Assembly: GCF_016405905.1 (NCBI RefSeq)
Contig: NZ_JAEFCB010000004.1
Span: 172,422-236,421 of the forward strand
Source: Variovorax sp. IB41
GTDB lineage: Bacteria; Pseudomonadota; Gammaproteobacteria; Burkholderiales; Burkholderiaceae_C
Direction of reading: 5' to 3'
Length of the DNA: 64,000 bases
This document shows positions 47,102 through 55,372 of the stretch, piece by piece. Both the position numbers and the translations under genes were made by a program. Numbering within the stretch: position 1 is the first letter of the stretch; every line of letters starts with the position of its first letter. Below the pieces are notes generated by a model. The model was given only the letters and a program-made list of their open reading frames with translations. It was not told the DNA's origin and ran no database searches.

Positions 47102-47359
47102 GTTCAGGGCGAGTGCACAGGCCACCGGGTACTCCCCTCCGCGAATGTCCCCCGGCTTCGCCTCCTCCTTGATTTCGCTGCGGGGAGCACCCGATGCCCT
47201 GCGCACAGGGGCACGCTGTTGGTGTGCGGCCGATCAACGACCGCTGTTCATGACGAGCACGCCGATGGGGTGCCTTGCGCAGCGAAATCAAGGAGGAGGC
47301 CGCAGGCCGGGGGACATTCGCGGAGCAAGGTACCCCGTCGGCGGGATCGTGCCCTGAAC
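47102..47359. repeat. 258-bp imperfect inverted repeat (large intergenic palindrome)
   Basis: Arms at about 47102-47199 and 47262-47359 are reverse complements over most of their length. They share GTTCAGGGC ends, CCGCGAATGTCCCCCGGC, CCTCCTCCTTGATTTCGCTG and a GCACCC segment near the centre, with about 60 bases in between. It fills nearly the entire 298-base space between the arylmalonate decarboxylase-like and Bug receptor genes. No gene is seen inside. It looks like two head-to-head copies of a dispersed intergenic element. Confidence 0.8.
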
Positions 47360-47374
47360 GCAGCGACGCCACGA

Positions 47375-48391
47375 CTAACTCCCCTCCGCAACGATGCGCT
47401 GCTCGGTGATGATGCGTTTCCACCGCACCGTTTCATCGGCCATGTCCTTGCCCAGCTGCGCTGGCGTCGAATAGGCCCGCAGCGTGCCCTGCGCAGCCGC
47501 CGCGGCGCCAGCCTCCGGCGTATCGAGCACCGTCTTCACCGCGGCCGAGAGCTTGTCGACGATGTCGTTCGGCGTGCCCGCCGGCGCGAGCACGAAGATG
47601 CGCGGCGCCACATCGAAGCCCGGCAGCGCATCGGCCAACGGCGCGACGCTCTCCGCGCCTTCGAGCTTCGCGTTGTTCATCAACGCCACCGCGCGCAGCT
47701 TGCCGGCCTTGGCCTGCGCCATCGCGGCCGTCGCGCTGACCACGCCGATGGGCACCTGCCCGCCGATCACGTCGGGCACGATCTGCGCGGCGCCCCGGTA
47801 CGGCACATGCACCACGAAGGTCCCGGTGGATTGCTTGAGCATCTCGAAGCCCAGGTGCTGCACCGTGCCCACGCCCGAGGTGGCGAAGGAGAAACGCCCC
47901 GGGTTCGCCTTGAGCTGCGCGACCAACTCGGCCGGCGTCTTCGCGGGAAAGTCGTTGCCCGTGACGATCATCAACGGCGAGATGAACGCGCCCGCGACGG
48001 GCTTGAAGCTGGTGAGCGGATCGAGCGCGATCTTGGGTTGCAGCAGCTTGGCGATGAGCAACGCGCTGTCGCCCATCATCAGCGTGTAGCCGTCTGGCGC
48101 GGCCTTGGCAACGAGGTCGGCGGCGATGAGGCTGGTGGCGCCCGTGCGGTTCTCCACCAGCACCTGCTGGCCCAGCACCGTGGACAGGCGCGTGCCCAGC
48201 AGGCGCGCGACGGCATCGACGCCGCCGCCGGCCGAATAGCCAACGATCAGGCGGATGGGTTTGTCGGGGTATTTCTGCGCCCAGGCCGCGGGCACGGCGA
48301 GCGCGCCCGCAAGGCCCAGGGCCAGGGCCAGGGCCATTGCCGCGCGCAGCGCATGCCGGCGCGCGGGGCGGATCGCTTGTCTGGTGTTCAT
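47375..48391 (-). CDS. Bug-type tripartite tricarboxylate transporter receptor
   Basis: A 338-residue periplasmic receptor with a long signal peptide (RRHALRAAMALALALGLAGALAVPAAWA). The Bug pattern follows: YPDKPIRLIVGYSAGGGVDAVARLLGTRLSTVLG, LVENRTGATSLIAADLVAKAAPDGYTLMM and VVHVPYRGAAQIVPDVIGGQVPIGV. It lies 33 bases downstream of the enolase-superfamily gene on the same strand and upstream of the arylmalonate decarboxylase-like gene, so it may deliver the substrate of this cluster. No TctA/B genes are nearby. Confidence 0.88.
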   Translation of the reverse strand: MNTRQAIRPARRHALRAAMALALALGLAGALAVPAAWAQKYPDKPIRLIVGYSAGGGVDAVARLLGTRLSTVLGQQVLVENRTGATSLIAADLVAKAAPDGYTLMMGDSALLIAKLLQPKIALDPLTSFKPVAGAFISPLMIVTGNDFPAKTPAELVAQLKANPGRFSFATSGVGTVQHLGFEMLKQSTGTFVVHVPYRGAAQIVPDVIGGQVPIGVVSATAAMAQAKAGKLRAVALMNNAKLEGAESVAPLADALPGFDVAPRIFVLAPAGTPNDIVDKLSAAVKTVLDTPEAGAAAAAQGTLRAYSTPAQLGKDMADETVRWKRIITEQRIVAEGS

Positions 48392-48424
48392 CGTGTCTCC
48401 GTTGTTCTTTGAATCGCTGCCAGC

Positions 48425-49579
48425 TCAGGCCTTGCCCTTGCCGTGCGAGGTCGGCAACTTCGCGAGTTCGCGCACGCGATCCGCATTCGGCGCGAAGCCA
48501 AGGCCCGGCGTCTCGGGCAGCGTGAGCCAGCCCTGGTCGGGCACGGGCAGTCCGTCGAAGATCTGCGCGAGCATCTTCACCGCCACGTAGTGGTACTCGA
48601 CCAGCCCGCCGTTCGACACGCCCGCATGCAGGTGCATGTTGTGGAAGGGCCAGGCGCCGCCGTTGTCGATGGGCACGTTGAAGGCCTGCGCCATGCCCGC
48701 GATCTTCAGGCACTGCGAGTAGCCGCCCGAGATGGTCACGTTGGGTTGCAGCACGTCGGCCGCCTGGTTCACCAGCAGGTCGCGAAAGCGGAAGGCCAGG
48801 CCCTCGTTCTGGCCGCAGGCCAGCGGGATGCTGGTGCGCGCGCGCAGCTGCGCCATCTGGCGCACGTCGTTCTGCGTGAGCGGCTCCTCGAAGAAGCTGA
48901 TGCCGTAGGGCTCGATGCGGCGCGCGAGCTCGGTGGCGTGGAAGAGATCCAGGCCGCAGTTGGCATCGACGTACAGCTTCACGTCGGGGCCGACGGCCTC
49001 GCGCACGGCCGCCACGCGGCGCACGTCTTCGGCGATGACTTCGTCGATGGGCCTCGGCTCGTCGCGGCGCGCGAGCGCGTGGCCGCCGACGGTCATCTTC
49101 AGGCGCTGGAAGCCCTGCGACACCCAGAGCTTCGCGGCGGCGGCGAGCTGGTCGCGCTCGAAGAAGCCGAAGCCGAAGGTGGCGTACACCGGCACCTTCG
49201 AACGCGCTCCGCCGAGCAGGCGCCACAGCGGCTGGCCGAGCGCCTTGGCCTTGAGGTCCCACAGCGCGATGTCGAGCGCGGCGATGGCGTGGCTCGCGTA
49301 GCCGGTCTGCCCGCGCGGCGAGAGCAGCCAGTAGAGCTTGTCCCAGAGGCGCTCGGTGGCCATGGGGTCTTCGCCGATCAACGCGGGGCCGGCCACTTCG
49401 CGCACGGCGGCGGCGATGACTTCTTCCTCGGTGATGGCGGTCATGCCGTGGCCGACGAGGCCGGTGTCGGTCTCGATCTCGGTGAGACAGAGCGAGAGCG
49501 AGGTCTGCTTGTTCAGGCCCAGCACGTCGATGGTGACGGGAATGTTCAGCGGCGTGGCGCTGACGCGAACGATCTTCAA
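48425..49579 (-). CDS. Mandelate racemase / muconate lactonizing family enzyme
   Basis: A 384-residue enolase-superfamily protein with an N-terminal capping domain and a barrel with metal ligands Asp205 and Asn207 (YVDANCGLD), Glu231/232 (FFEEPLT) and GQNE at 256-259. Where the subgroup usually has K-x-K it reads Lys161-Met-Thr163, so the second lysine is missing. IDNGGAWPFHNMHLHAG and SNGGLVEYH sit at the expected late positions. It starts with TTG at 49579, preceded by AAGGAGACAAAC, far better than the upstream in-frame start. The reaction (racemase, dehydratase or cycloisomerase) cannot be decided. It is divergent from nothing; the LysR genes lie upstream on the same strand. Confidence 0.8.
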   Translation of the reverse strand: MKIVRVSATPLNIPVTIDVLGLNKQTSLSLCLTEIETDTGLVGHGMTAITEEEVIAAAVREVAGPALIGEDPMATERLWDKLYWLLSPRGQTGYASHAIAALDIALWDLKAKALGQPLWRLLGGARSKVPVYATFGFGFFERDQLAAAAKLWVSQGFQRLKMTVGGHALARRDEPRPIDEVIAEDVRRVAAVREAVGPDVKLYVDANCGLDLFHATELARRIEPYGISFFEEPLTQNDVRQMAQLRARTSIPLACGQNEGLAFRFRDLLVNQAADVLQPNVTISGGYSQCLKIAGMAQAFNVPIDNGGAWPFHNMHLHAGVSNGGLVEYHYVAVKMLAQIFDGLPVPDQGWLTLPETPGLGFAPNADRVRELAKLPTSHGKGKA

Positions 49580-49680
49580 GTTTGTCTCCTTGGGTGTGCA
49601 CGCATCTTTGCGCGCGGTCCACCGGAGAACAATTCGTTTTTGGCGACTTCGAGCCTTCGCGCGGCGCGAAGGCTCATGGC

Positions 49681-50568
49681 TCAATCAGGCTGGCCGAGAT
49701 GGGCCAGCACGGAGCGCGCGGCCACGGTGAGCTCCTGTTGCCTGCGCACGCACAGGAGGTGCCGGCGCATGGCCCACGGCGCGTCGAGCTTCAAGCAGCG
49801 CAGCTTCAGGATCTGCAGTTGCGACAGCACCGCGGCATAGGGCAGCACGCCGATGCCCACGCCCTGCTCCACCATGCGGCAGACCATGTCGAAGCTGCCC
49901 ACCTGCATGCGCACCTTCAGCGGCACCTGCGCCTCGAGCGCGGCGCTCAGCAGCACGCGGTGCAACGCCGTGCCTTCGCGCACCACGATATGGTCGTGGC
50001 GCAAGACCTCGTCCACGCCGATGCGCTTGCGCCGCGCGAGCGGATGGTCGCGCGCGACGATCACCGCCAGCTCGTCGGTGCGGTACGGCAGGCATTCGAG
50101 GTTCTCGGCGGGGGTATTGCCCTCGATCACGCCGATGTCGGCCAGCCCCGCTTGCACCGCCTTCACCACCTCGGTGCTGGCGCGCTCCTGCAGGTCGATC
50201 TTGAGCACCGGGTGCAGCCGCAGGAACGAGCCGATCTGCGCCGGCAGGAACTGAGCGATGGTCGATGCATTGGCCGTGATGCTGACCACGCCCGCCACGC
50301 CGTTCTGGAAATCGTCGAGCTCGGCGCCGAGCCGGTCCATGGCCGAGAGCACCGCGCGCGCATGCAGCAGCAGCCCGTGCCCCGCCGAAGTGAGCGTGAC
50401 GCCGCGCGCATGCCGCACCAGCAGCGGCAGCCGCGCGCGGGCTTCGAGGTCGGAGATGCGTTTGCTGGCCGCCGCGAGCGCGATGTGGCAGCGCTTGGCG
50501 CCTTCGCTGATGCTGCCGTGGTCGGCGATGGCCACGAAGAGGCGCAGCGATTTCGGGTCGGCCGACAT
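49681..50568 (-). CDS. LysR family transcriptional regulator (tandem copy 1)
   Basis: A 295-residue LysR regulator with HTH LRLFVAIADHGSISEGAKRCHIALAAASKRISDLEAR and an effector domain containing VSITANASTIAQFLPAQIGSFLRLHPVLKIDLQERAS and YRTDELAVIVARDHPLARR. The ATG at 50568 was chosen. It lies 14 bases downstream of a second LysR gene with which it shares sequence order (for example the S-I-A/L-AAAS-RI recognition helix), suggesting tandem duplication and divergence. It precedes the enolase-superfamily gene on the same strand and probably helps control that cluster. Confidence 0.85.
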   Translation of the reverse strand: MSADPKSLRLFVAIADHGSISEGAKRCHIALAAASKRISDLEARARLPLLVRHARGVTLTSAGHGLLLHARAVLSAMDRLGAELDDFQNGVAGVVSITANASTIAQFLPAQIGSFLRLHPVLKIDLQERASTEVVKAVQAGLADIGVIEGNTPAENLECLPYRTDELAVIVARDHPLARRKRIGVDEVLRHDHIVVREGTALHRVLLSAALEAQVPLKVRMQVGSFDMVCRMVEQGVGIGVLPYAAVLSQLQILKLRCLKLDAPWAMRRHLLCVRRQQELTVAARSVLAHLGQPD

Positions 50569-50582
50569 GCGAAGGTGCGCGC

Positions 50583-51473
50583 TCAGGGCGCGACGAGATG
50601 ATCGAACAATTCGCGCGCCGAGGCGGGCAACTGCTCCCGGTTGCGCGCGATGAGCTTGAGCTCGCGCTCGGCCCATGCATCGCTGAGCGCCACGGTCGCG
50701 ATCCGCATCGCCATCGACAGGCGCTGCGCCGACGAGGCCGGCAGCACGCCGACGCCCACGCCCGCTTCGATCATCAGACAGATCGCCTCGAAGCTGCTGA
50801 CCTGGATGCGCGGATTGAAACCGCGCCCCGCCAGCTCCGCGCGCCGCTGGAGAAAGCGATGGATCGCGCTGCCGTGGTGCAGGCCCACATGCTGCTCGTC
50901 GAGCGTGTCGGCAAAGGCCACCGACGGCGCGTCGGCCAGGTGGTGCGCCTTGGGCACCACCAGCACGAGCTGGTTGCTGCCGAACGCGCGCGCATCGAAA
51001 TCGCCGGTGTGCACGTCGCCCGCGAGGATGCCAATGTCGGCCTCGCCGTCGGCCACCGCGCGCACGATTTCTTCGCTCAGGTATTCGCGCAGGTCCACCT
51101 GCACGGCCGGATGCTGCGTGAGAAAGCCCGCGAGCTTCTGCGGCAGGTATTCGGTGATCGAGGTGGTGTTGGCGAACACGCGGACATGGCCCTTGATGCC
51201 CTTGCCGAAGTCCTGCATGTCGCAGCGCAGGTGCTCCATCTGCTGCATCACGCGCTTGGCGTGATACAGCACCGCCTGTCCCGCGGCCGTGAGGCTCACG
51301 CCCTGGGCGCTGCGGTGCAGCAGCTTGCCGCCCACGGCCTCCTCCATCTGCTTGATGCGGGTGGAGGCCGCCGCCAGCGAGATGCAGGCCTTCTCGGCGC
51401 CGCGGGTGAGGCTGCGCGCATCCGCCACGTAGACGAACAGTTTCAGGTCGAACAGGTCGAAATGCAGGTTCAC
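50583..51473 (-). CDS. LysR family transcriptional regulator (tandem copy 2)
   Basis: A 296-residue LysR regulator: HTH LKLFVYVADARSLTRGAEKACISLAAASTRIKQMEEAVG, effector domain with VRVFANTTSITEYLPQKLAGFLTQHPAVQVDLREYLSEEIVRAVADGEADIGIL. The two adjacent LysR proteins align along their full length. Its gene is upstream, with a 14-base spacer, so both are likely cotranscribed. Paired LysR genes may form heteromers or respond to two different effectors; neither is shown by sequence. Confidence 0.85.
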   Translation of the reverse strand: MNLHFDLFDLKLFVYVADARSLTRGAEKACISLAAASTRIKQMEEAVGGKLLHRSAQGVSLTAAGQAVLYHAKRVMQQMEHLRCDMQDFGKGIKGHVRVFANTTSITEYLPQKLAGFLTQHPAVQVDLREYLSEEIVRAVADGEADIGILAGDVHTGDFDARAFGSNQLVLVVPKAHHLADAPSVAFADTLDEQHVGLHHGSAIHRFLQRRAELAGRGFNPRIQVSSFEAICLMIEAGVGVGVLPASSAQRLSMAMRIATVALSDAWAERELKLIARNREQLPASARELFDHLVAP

Positions 51474-51560
51474 CGGGGAGGCACGAAGAGAGCGAAAGGA
51501 ACGTCCATTGTCCGGCGAACGGCGCCGCCCGCACCCGCTTGCGGGTTTGTCCTCATGCGC

Positions 51561-52466
51561 TCAAACCGGGTCCCAGCTGAACACGTCGGCCGAGCGGTCC
51601 AGCGGATAGAAGCTCGCGCGCATCGCGGGCATGGCGTGCTCGGCGATGCTCTGCGGCGTCCAGCCTTCGGAGCGATGCACCGAGCGCACCGGCCGCGGCT
51701 GGCTGATGAGCGAAATTTCGTTGTTGCGCACCGAGAAGATCTGCCCGTTCACCGCGCTGGCCGCATCGCTCGCGAGATACACGGCGAGCGGCGCGACCTT
51801 GGCCGGCGTCATCTGCTTGATCTTGTCGACGCGGGCGCGCTGCTCGTCGGTGTCGGTGGGAATCGCGCCGATCATGCGGCTCCACGCGAAGGGCGCGATG
51901 CAGTTGGAGCGCACGTTGAACTTCAGCATGTCCAGCGCGATGGACTTCGACAGCGCCACGATGCCCAGCTTGGCCGCCGCGTAGTTGGCCTGCCCGAAGT
52001 TGCCGATGAGGCCCGAGGTGGATGTCATGTGCACCATCGCGCCGGCGTTCTGTTCCTTGAAGTGCGTGGCGGCCGCGCGGCTCACGTAGTAGGCGCCGTA
52101 GAGGTGCACCTTGAGCACCGCGTCCCACTCGTCCACCGACATCTTGTGAAAGAACCGGTCGCGCAGGATGCCCGCGTTGTTGACCACCGCGTCGATGCGG
52201 CCGAAGTGCTCGACGGCGCATTCGACGATGCGCGCGGCGCTCGCGGCATCGGCCACGCTGTCGGTGTTGGGCACGGCCTCGCCGCCCGCGGCGCGGATCT
52301 CGTCGACCACCTGCTGCGCGGGGCCTGCACTTCCGCCCACGCCATCGAGCGCCGCGCCGATGTCGTTGACCACCACCTTCGCGCCGTTCTTCGCCATGGC
52401 CAGCGCGATGTCGCGCCCGATGCCGCCGCCCGCGCCGGTGACGACGACCACTTTTCCTTCAACCAT
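51561..52466 (-). CDS. SDR family 3-hydroxyacyl-CoA dehydrogenase-like protein
   Basis: A 301-residue SDR with an intact cofactor site VTGAGGGIGRDIALAMAKNGAKVVVNDIG (residues 9-37), NNAG, and the catalytic set Ser/Tyr/Lys in HMTSTSGLIGNFGQANYAAAK. The NDIGAALDG loop and the C-terminal extension of about 50 residues resemble the N-terminal domain of peroxisomal multifunctional enzyme 2 (HSD17B4 type), which oxidises 3-hydroxyacyl-CoA with NAD. No MaoC hydratase gene is adjacent. It is 130 bases downstream of queF on the same strand, with a small hairpin between. Confidence 0.82.
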   Translation of the reverse strand: MVEGKVVVVTGAGGGIGRDIALAMAKNGAKVVVNDIGAALDGVGGSAGPAQQVVDEIRAAGGEAVPNTDSVADAASAARIVECAVEHFGRIDAVVNNAGILRDRFFHKMSVDEWDAVLKVHLYGAYYVSRAAATHFKEQNAGAMVHMTSTSGLIGNFGQANYAAAKLGIVALSKSIALDMLKFNVRSNCIAPFAWSRMIGAIPTDTDEQRARVDKIKQMTPAKVAPLAVYLASDAASAVNGQIFSVRNNEISLISQPRPVRSVHRSEGWTPQSIAEHAMPAMRASFYPLDRSADVFSWDPV

Positions 52467-52561
52467 GTTTGTCTCTGCTCCGGATGTTCGTTCGACCGCG
52501 GGTTCGCGGGCTCGACCCAGAATGCCACAGGGCGCGCAGAGCGGCTTTCTGATTTCCGAAG

Positions 52562-52577
52562 AGGGGCTTCAGCCCCT
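52562..52577. terminator. Small hairpin between queF and the SDR gene
   Basis: AGGGGC-TTCA-GCCCCT is a perfect 6-bp stem 20 bases after the queF stop. No T-tract follows on the minus strand, so termination is only a possibility. Confidence 0.3.
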
Positions 52578-52596
52578 GCTGGCCTTACTGCCGCGC

Positions 52597-53481
52597 TTAT
52601 TGCCGCGCCGTGCGGATGTTCGCCGGCAGCGCCTGCGGCCAGCTCGTTCGGAACGGGTTGATGTCGAGGCCGCCGCGCCGCGTGTAGCGCGCATACACCG
52701 CGAGCTTGGTGGGTTTGCAGCGGCTCCAGATGTCCGTGAACATCCGCTCGGCGCACGGCTCGTGGAATTCGTTGTGATTGCGAAAGCTCACGATGTACGC
52801 GAGCAGGCCCGCCTGGTCGATCGGCGGGCCGCTGTAGCGGATCTGCACGCTGCCCCAATCGGGCTGGCCGGTGACGAGGCAGTTGCTTTTCAACAGGCGG
52901 CTGGTGAGGGTTTCGTTCACATGCACCTGCGTGGTGTCGCTCGTGAGCAGCTCGGGCGCGGGCTGGTAGTGGGTGCATTCGATGTCCAGGCGGTCCAGAT
53001 CCAGGCCGTCGATCTCGTGCACCGGCTCGCGGTCGAAGAGGTCGGGCGTGAGCAGCTTCACGCCGATGCTGGCGGATTGGTCGCTGCCGCGCCACGCGGC
53101 TTCGGCCAGGTCGGTGCGCAGGTGCTCGCGCACGGCCTCGATGCTCGCGAAGGTGCTGTTGTTGAAGCTGTTCAGGTACAGCTTGAACGACTTGCTCTCG
53201 ATGATGTTGGGCGTTTCGCAGGGAATGGTGAAGTGCGCGATGGCCAGCTGCGGCTTGCCGCGCGGGTTGAGCCAGCTCACCTCGAAGGCGGTCCAGAGGT
53301 CGGCGCCGAAGAAGGGCAGCGCGTCGCTCTTGATGCCCATGGCCTCGCGCTGCGTGGCGCGGGCAATGGGAAAGAGCAGCGACGGGTCGTACCTGTCGGC
53401 GTAGGCCGAGGCGCGGCCGAGCTGCGATTGCTCGGGGGTGTTGGGGTTGTGGGGGTTGTCGGGGTGGTTGTCGAGGCTCAT
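52597..53481 (-). CDS. queF: NADPH-dependent 7-cyano-7-deazaguanine reductase
   Basis: A 294-residue long-form (two-domain) QueF that reduces preQ0 to preQ1 in queuosine biosynthesis. It shows the QueF motif ESKSFKLY at residues 95-102, the catalytic Cys201 and Asp208 in [12 protein letters not shown], and [14 protein letters not shown] with the substrate-binding Glu. The first 20 residues are an unusual Asn/His/Pro-rich stretch ([14 protein letters not shown]) encoded by a repetitive G/T-rich sequence. The start overlaps the stop of the upstream hydrolase gene by 4 bases (ATGA), so translation is coupled. No other queuosine genes are adjacent. Confidence 0.93.
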   Translation of the reverse strand: MSLDNHPDNPHNPNTPEQSQLGRASAYADRYDPSLLFPIARATQREAMGIKSDALPFFGADLWTAFEVSWLNPRGKPQLAIAHFTIPCETPNIIESKSFKLYLNSFNNSTFASIEAVREHLRTDLAEAAWRGSDQSASIGVKLLTPDLFDREPVHEIDGLDLDRLDIECTHYQPAPELLTSDTTQVHVNETLTSRLLKSNCLVTGQPDWGSVQIRYSGPPIDQAGLLAYIVSFRNHNEFHEPCAERMFTDIWSRCKPTKLAVYARYTRRGGLDINPFRTSWPQALPANIRTARQ

Positions 53482-54380
53482 GGCGTCTGGTCCTTGGCGT
53501 CCGCGGCATGGGCGAACGGCGCAATGTGGTTGGCGAGGATGGTGCAGACCTCGGGCGGCAGGTCGTGGCCCATGCCGGGCACGGGGACGAAGGTCGCGCC
53601 CGGAATGCGCGCGGCCGAATCCTTGCCGCAGGCGATGGGCACGAGCGCATCGGCGTCGCCGTGCAACACCAGCGTCGGGCGCCGGATGCGCGCGAGCACC
53701 TGGGGGCGGTCGTCGTCGGCGCCGATAGCGAGCATCTGCCGCATCAGCCCCGCGGGGTGGTAGGCGCGGCGCATGCTGAAGGTCAGGCGCTCGGCCAGCT
53801 CTTGGTCGGTCTGCGGATAGGCCGGGCTCTGGATCAGCCGCAGCAGCCGGATGCTGTGCGCGACGAGTTCGGCCTCACCCTTGCCCAGCGGCCGCCTCAT
53901 GAGCATGGCGCCCACTTCGCGGCGCGGGCCGGGCAGGCCGCGCGCGCCGCTCGAACTCATGATGCTCACGAGGCTGGCGGTGCGCTCGGGCGCCGTGGCG
54001 GCCAGGCGCTGCGCGATCATGCCGCCCATCGAGGCACCGACGATGTGGGCGCGCGCGATACCCAGCGCATCGAGCACGCCGATCGAATCGTGCGTCATGT
54101 CCTGCAGCGTGTACGCCGAGCGCACCTTCAGGCCGAGGCGGTGGCGGATGGTTTCCCACACGATGTTGCGCACGCCCGCGTGGTCGAAGCCTTGGCTCAG
54201 GCCGATGTCGCGGTTGTCGTGGCGCACCACGCGAAAGCCCTTGTCGACCAGCTGCTGCACGAAGGCGGTGGGCCATGCGACCAGCTGCATGCCCAGGCCC
54301 ATGATGAGCAGGATGACGGGGCGCCCTTCGCCCCCGGTGTCGTCGACCTCGATCTGCAGCCCGTTGGCGGTGACTTTCAT
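53478..54380 (-). CDS. Alpha/beta-fold hydrolase
   Basis: A 300-residue hydrolase with [14 protein letters not shown] near the oxyanion region, [13 protein letters not shown], nucleophile elbow GASMGG with Ser (about residue 118), [12 protein letters not shown] with the acid and GMGHDLPP with the His. It resembles the RdmC/aclacinomycin methylesterase-like group of esterases, but the substrate is unknown. Its gene is followed by queF with a 4-base overlap and preceded by the prolyl hydroxylase-like gene 19 bases upstream, suggesting one operon of three genes. Confidence 0.82.
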   Translation of the reverse strand: MKVTANGLQIEVDDTGGEGRPVILLIMGLGMQLVAWPTAFVQQLVDKGFRVVRHDNRDIGLSQGFDHAGVRNIVWETIRHRLGLKVRSAYTLQDMTHDSIGVLDALGIARAHIVGASMGGMIAQRLAATAPERTASLVSIMSSSGARGLPGPRREVGAMLMRRPLGKGEAELVAHSIRLLRLIQSPAYPQTDQELAERLTFSMRRAYHPAGLMRQMLAIGADDDRPQVLARIRRPTLVLHGDADALVPIACGKDSAARIPGATFVPVPGMGHDLPPEVCTILANHIAPFAHAADAKDQTP

Positions 54381-54399
54381 CGATGCCCTGTCATTGGAG

Positions 54400-55242
54400 T
54401 CATTTGAATTCGCGCTCGCGCAGCCACTTGGTGGCGACCCATTTCTCGCCCGCGAGCACCGGCGCGCCGCCGTGCAGCGTGCGGGTGACCGGGTCGGGCC
54501 GGTCGTAGGTGAAGAAGACGCCGGTGCCGCGCACGGGCGCCACTTCGAGGCCGACGTCGGGGAAGGTGGTGGCGCCGCCCTGCTCGGGCTCCTGCAGGTA
54601 CATCACGAGCGTGGCCACGCGCTGGCCGCCGCGCTTGAGGATGGTGGGCGTGCCGGGCTCGTTCGGGTCGAAGTAGTCGTAGTGCGGGCGGTACTGCGCG
54701 CCGGGCGCATAGCGCAGGATCTGCAGGCCCTCGCCGTATTCGAGCGGCCAGCGCAGCAGCGTGGCCAGGCGCTGTTCGAGCCGCCCGACGATCTCGTTCT
54801 CGCCGCGCTCGAAGAACATGCCGTCGCTGGTGCGGTCGACGTTGAGCACCTCGCCGCCGGTGCGCGTTTCCACGGTGAGCGAGCGCGCGAGCCGCACGCG
54901 CGCCGCGGCGATCAGCCCTTCGCATTCCTCGGCCGACAGCAGGTTGCCGAAGACGATGACGCGCGGATGCCGCATCGTCTGCAGCACCTGCACCTGGCGG
55001 TCGCCGGCATCCAGGTACAGCGGCGCGCCATCGAGATCGGGGCCGGGCATCTCGGTGCGCGCGGGCGGCGGCACCACCTCGACATTCGGGAAGCCGGCCT
55101 CCAGCTGGGCCAGCGCCACGTCGGTGGCCGTATCGTGCCAGCCGGCCGCGCGCATCGACGCACGCAGCGCAGGCACCGAGTGACCGGCCGCCAGCTGGGC
55201 CACCAGCCATTCGCGCAGCTCCGGACTGATCGGTTGGGACAT
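54400..55242 (-). CDS. 2OG-Fe(II) oxygenase, prolyl 4-hydroxylase-like
   Basis: A 280-residue protein with an N-terminal helical region (about 90 residues, LREWLVAQLAAGHSVPALRASMRAAG) and a C-terminal P4Hc dioxygenase domain. The iron ligands are His and Asp in YRPHYDYFD and a distal His in TRTLHGG; the 2-oxoglutarate-binding Lys is in EKWVATKW. It also has FFERGENEIVGRLEQRLA. It would hydroxylate a prolyl residue or related side chain using 2-oxoglutarate and oxygen. The ATG at 55242 is the only one before the conserved region with family-like sequence. A dispersed 89-bp repeat lies just upstream. Confidence 0.88.
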   Translation of the reverse strand: MSQPISPELREWLVAQLAAGHSVPALRASMRAAGWHDTATDVALAQLEAGFPNVEVVPPPARTEMPGPDLDGAPLYLDAGDRQVQVLQTMRHPRVIVFGNLLSAEECEGLIAAARVRLARSLTVETRTGGEVLNVDRTSDGMFFERGENEIVGRLEQRLATLLRWPLEYGEGLQILRYAPGAQYRPHYDYFDPNEPGTPTILKRGGQRVATLVMYLQEPEQGGATTFPDVGLEVAPVRGTGVFFTYDRPDPVTRTLHGGAPVLAGEKWVATKWLREREFK

Positions 55243-55283
55243 CTCAGCATTCCTCCATCGAATCCCACGAACCCATTCGAGAA

Positions 55284-55372
55284 ACACCGCGGAACCGGCT
55301 TTGCCGGGCCGCTGGCGTTGCCCCCTGCAAGGGGGTTGGCGAAGCGACACGAAGTGCGCGAAGACTGGGGGT
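55284..55372 (+). repeat. 89-bp dispersed repeat, copy A (flanks yaaA)
   Basis: Runs from ACACCGCGGAACCGGC to GAAGACTGGGGGT and is almost identical (about two mismatches) to the reverse complement of 56180-56268. It contains internal hairpins such as CCGGC-TTT-GCCGG and CCCCC-TGCAA-GGGGG. It ends at the last base of the yaaA stop codon. Confidence 0.9.

Noticed and set aside
46949..48412. Long plus-strand frame across the large palindrome and Bug receptor
   Set aside because: Antisense shadow of the receptor gene; the palindrome part has no coding character in any frame.
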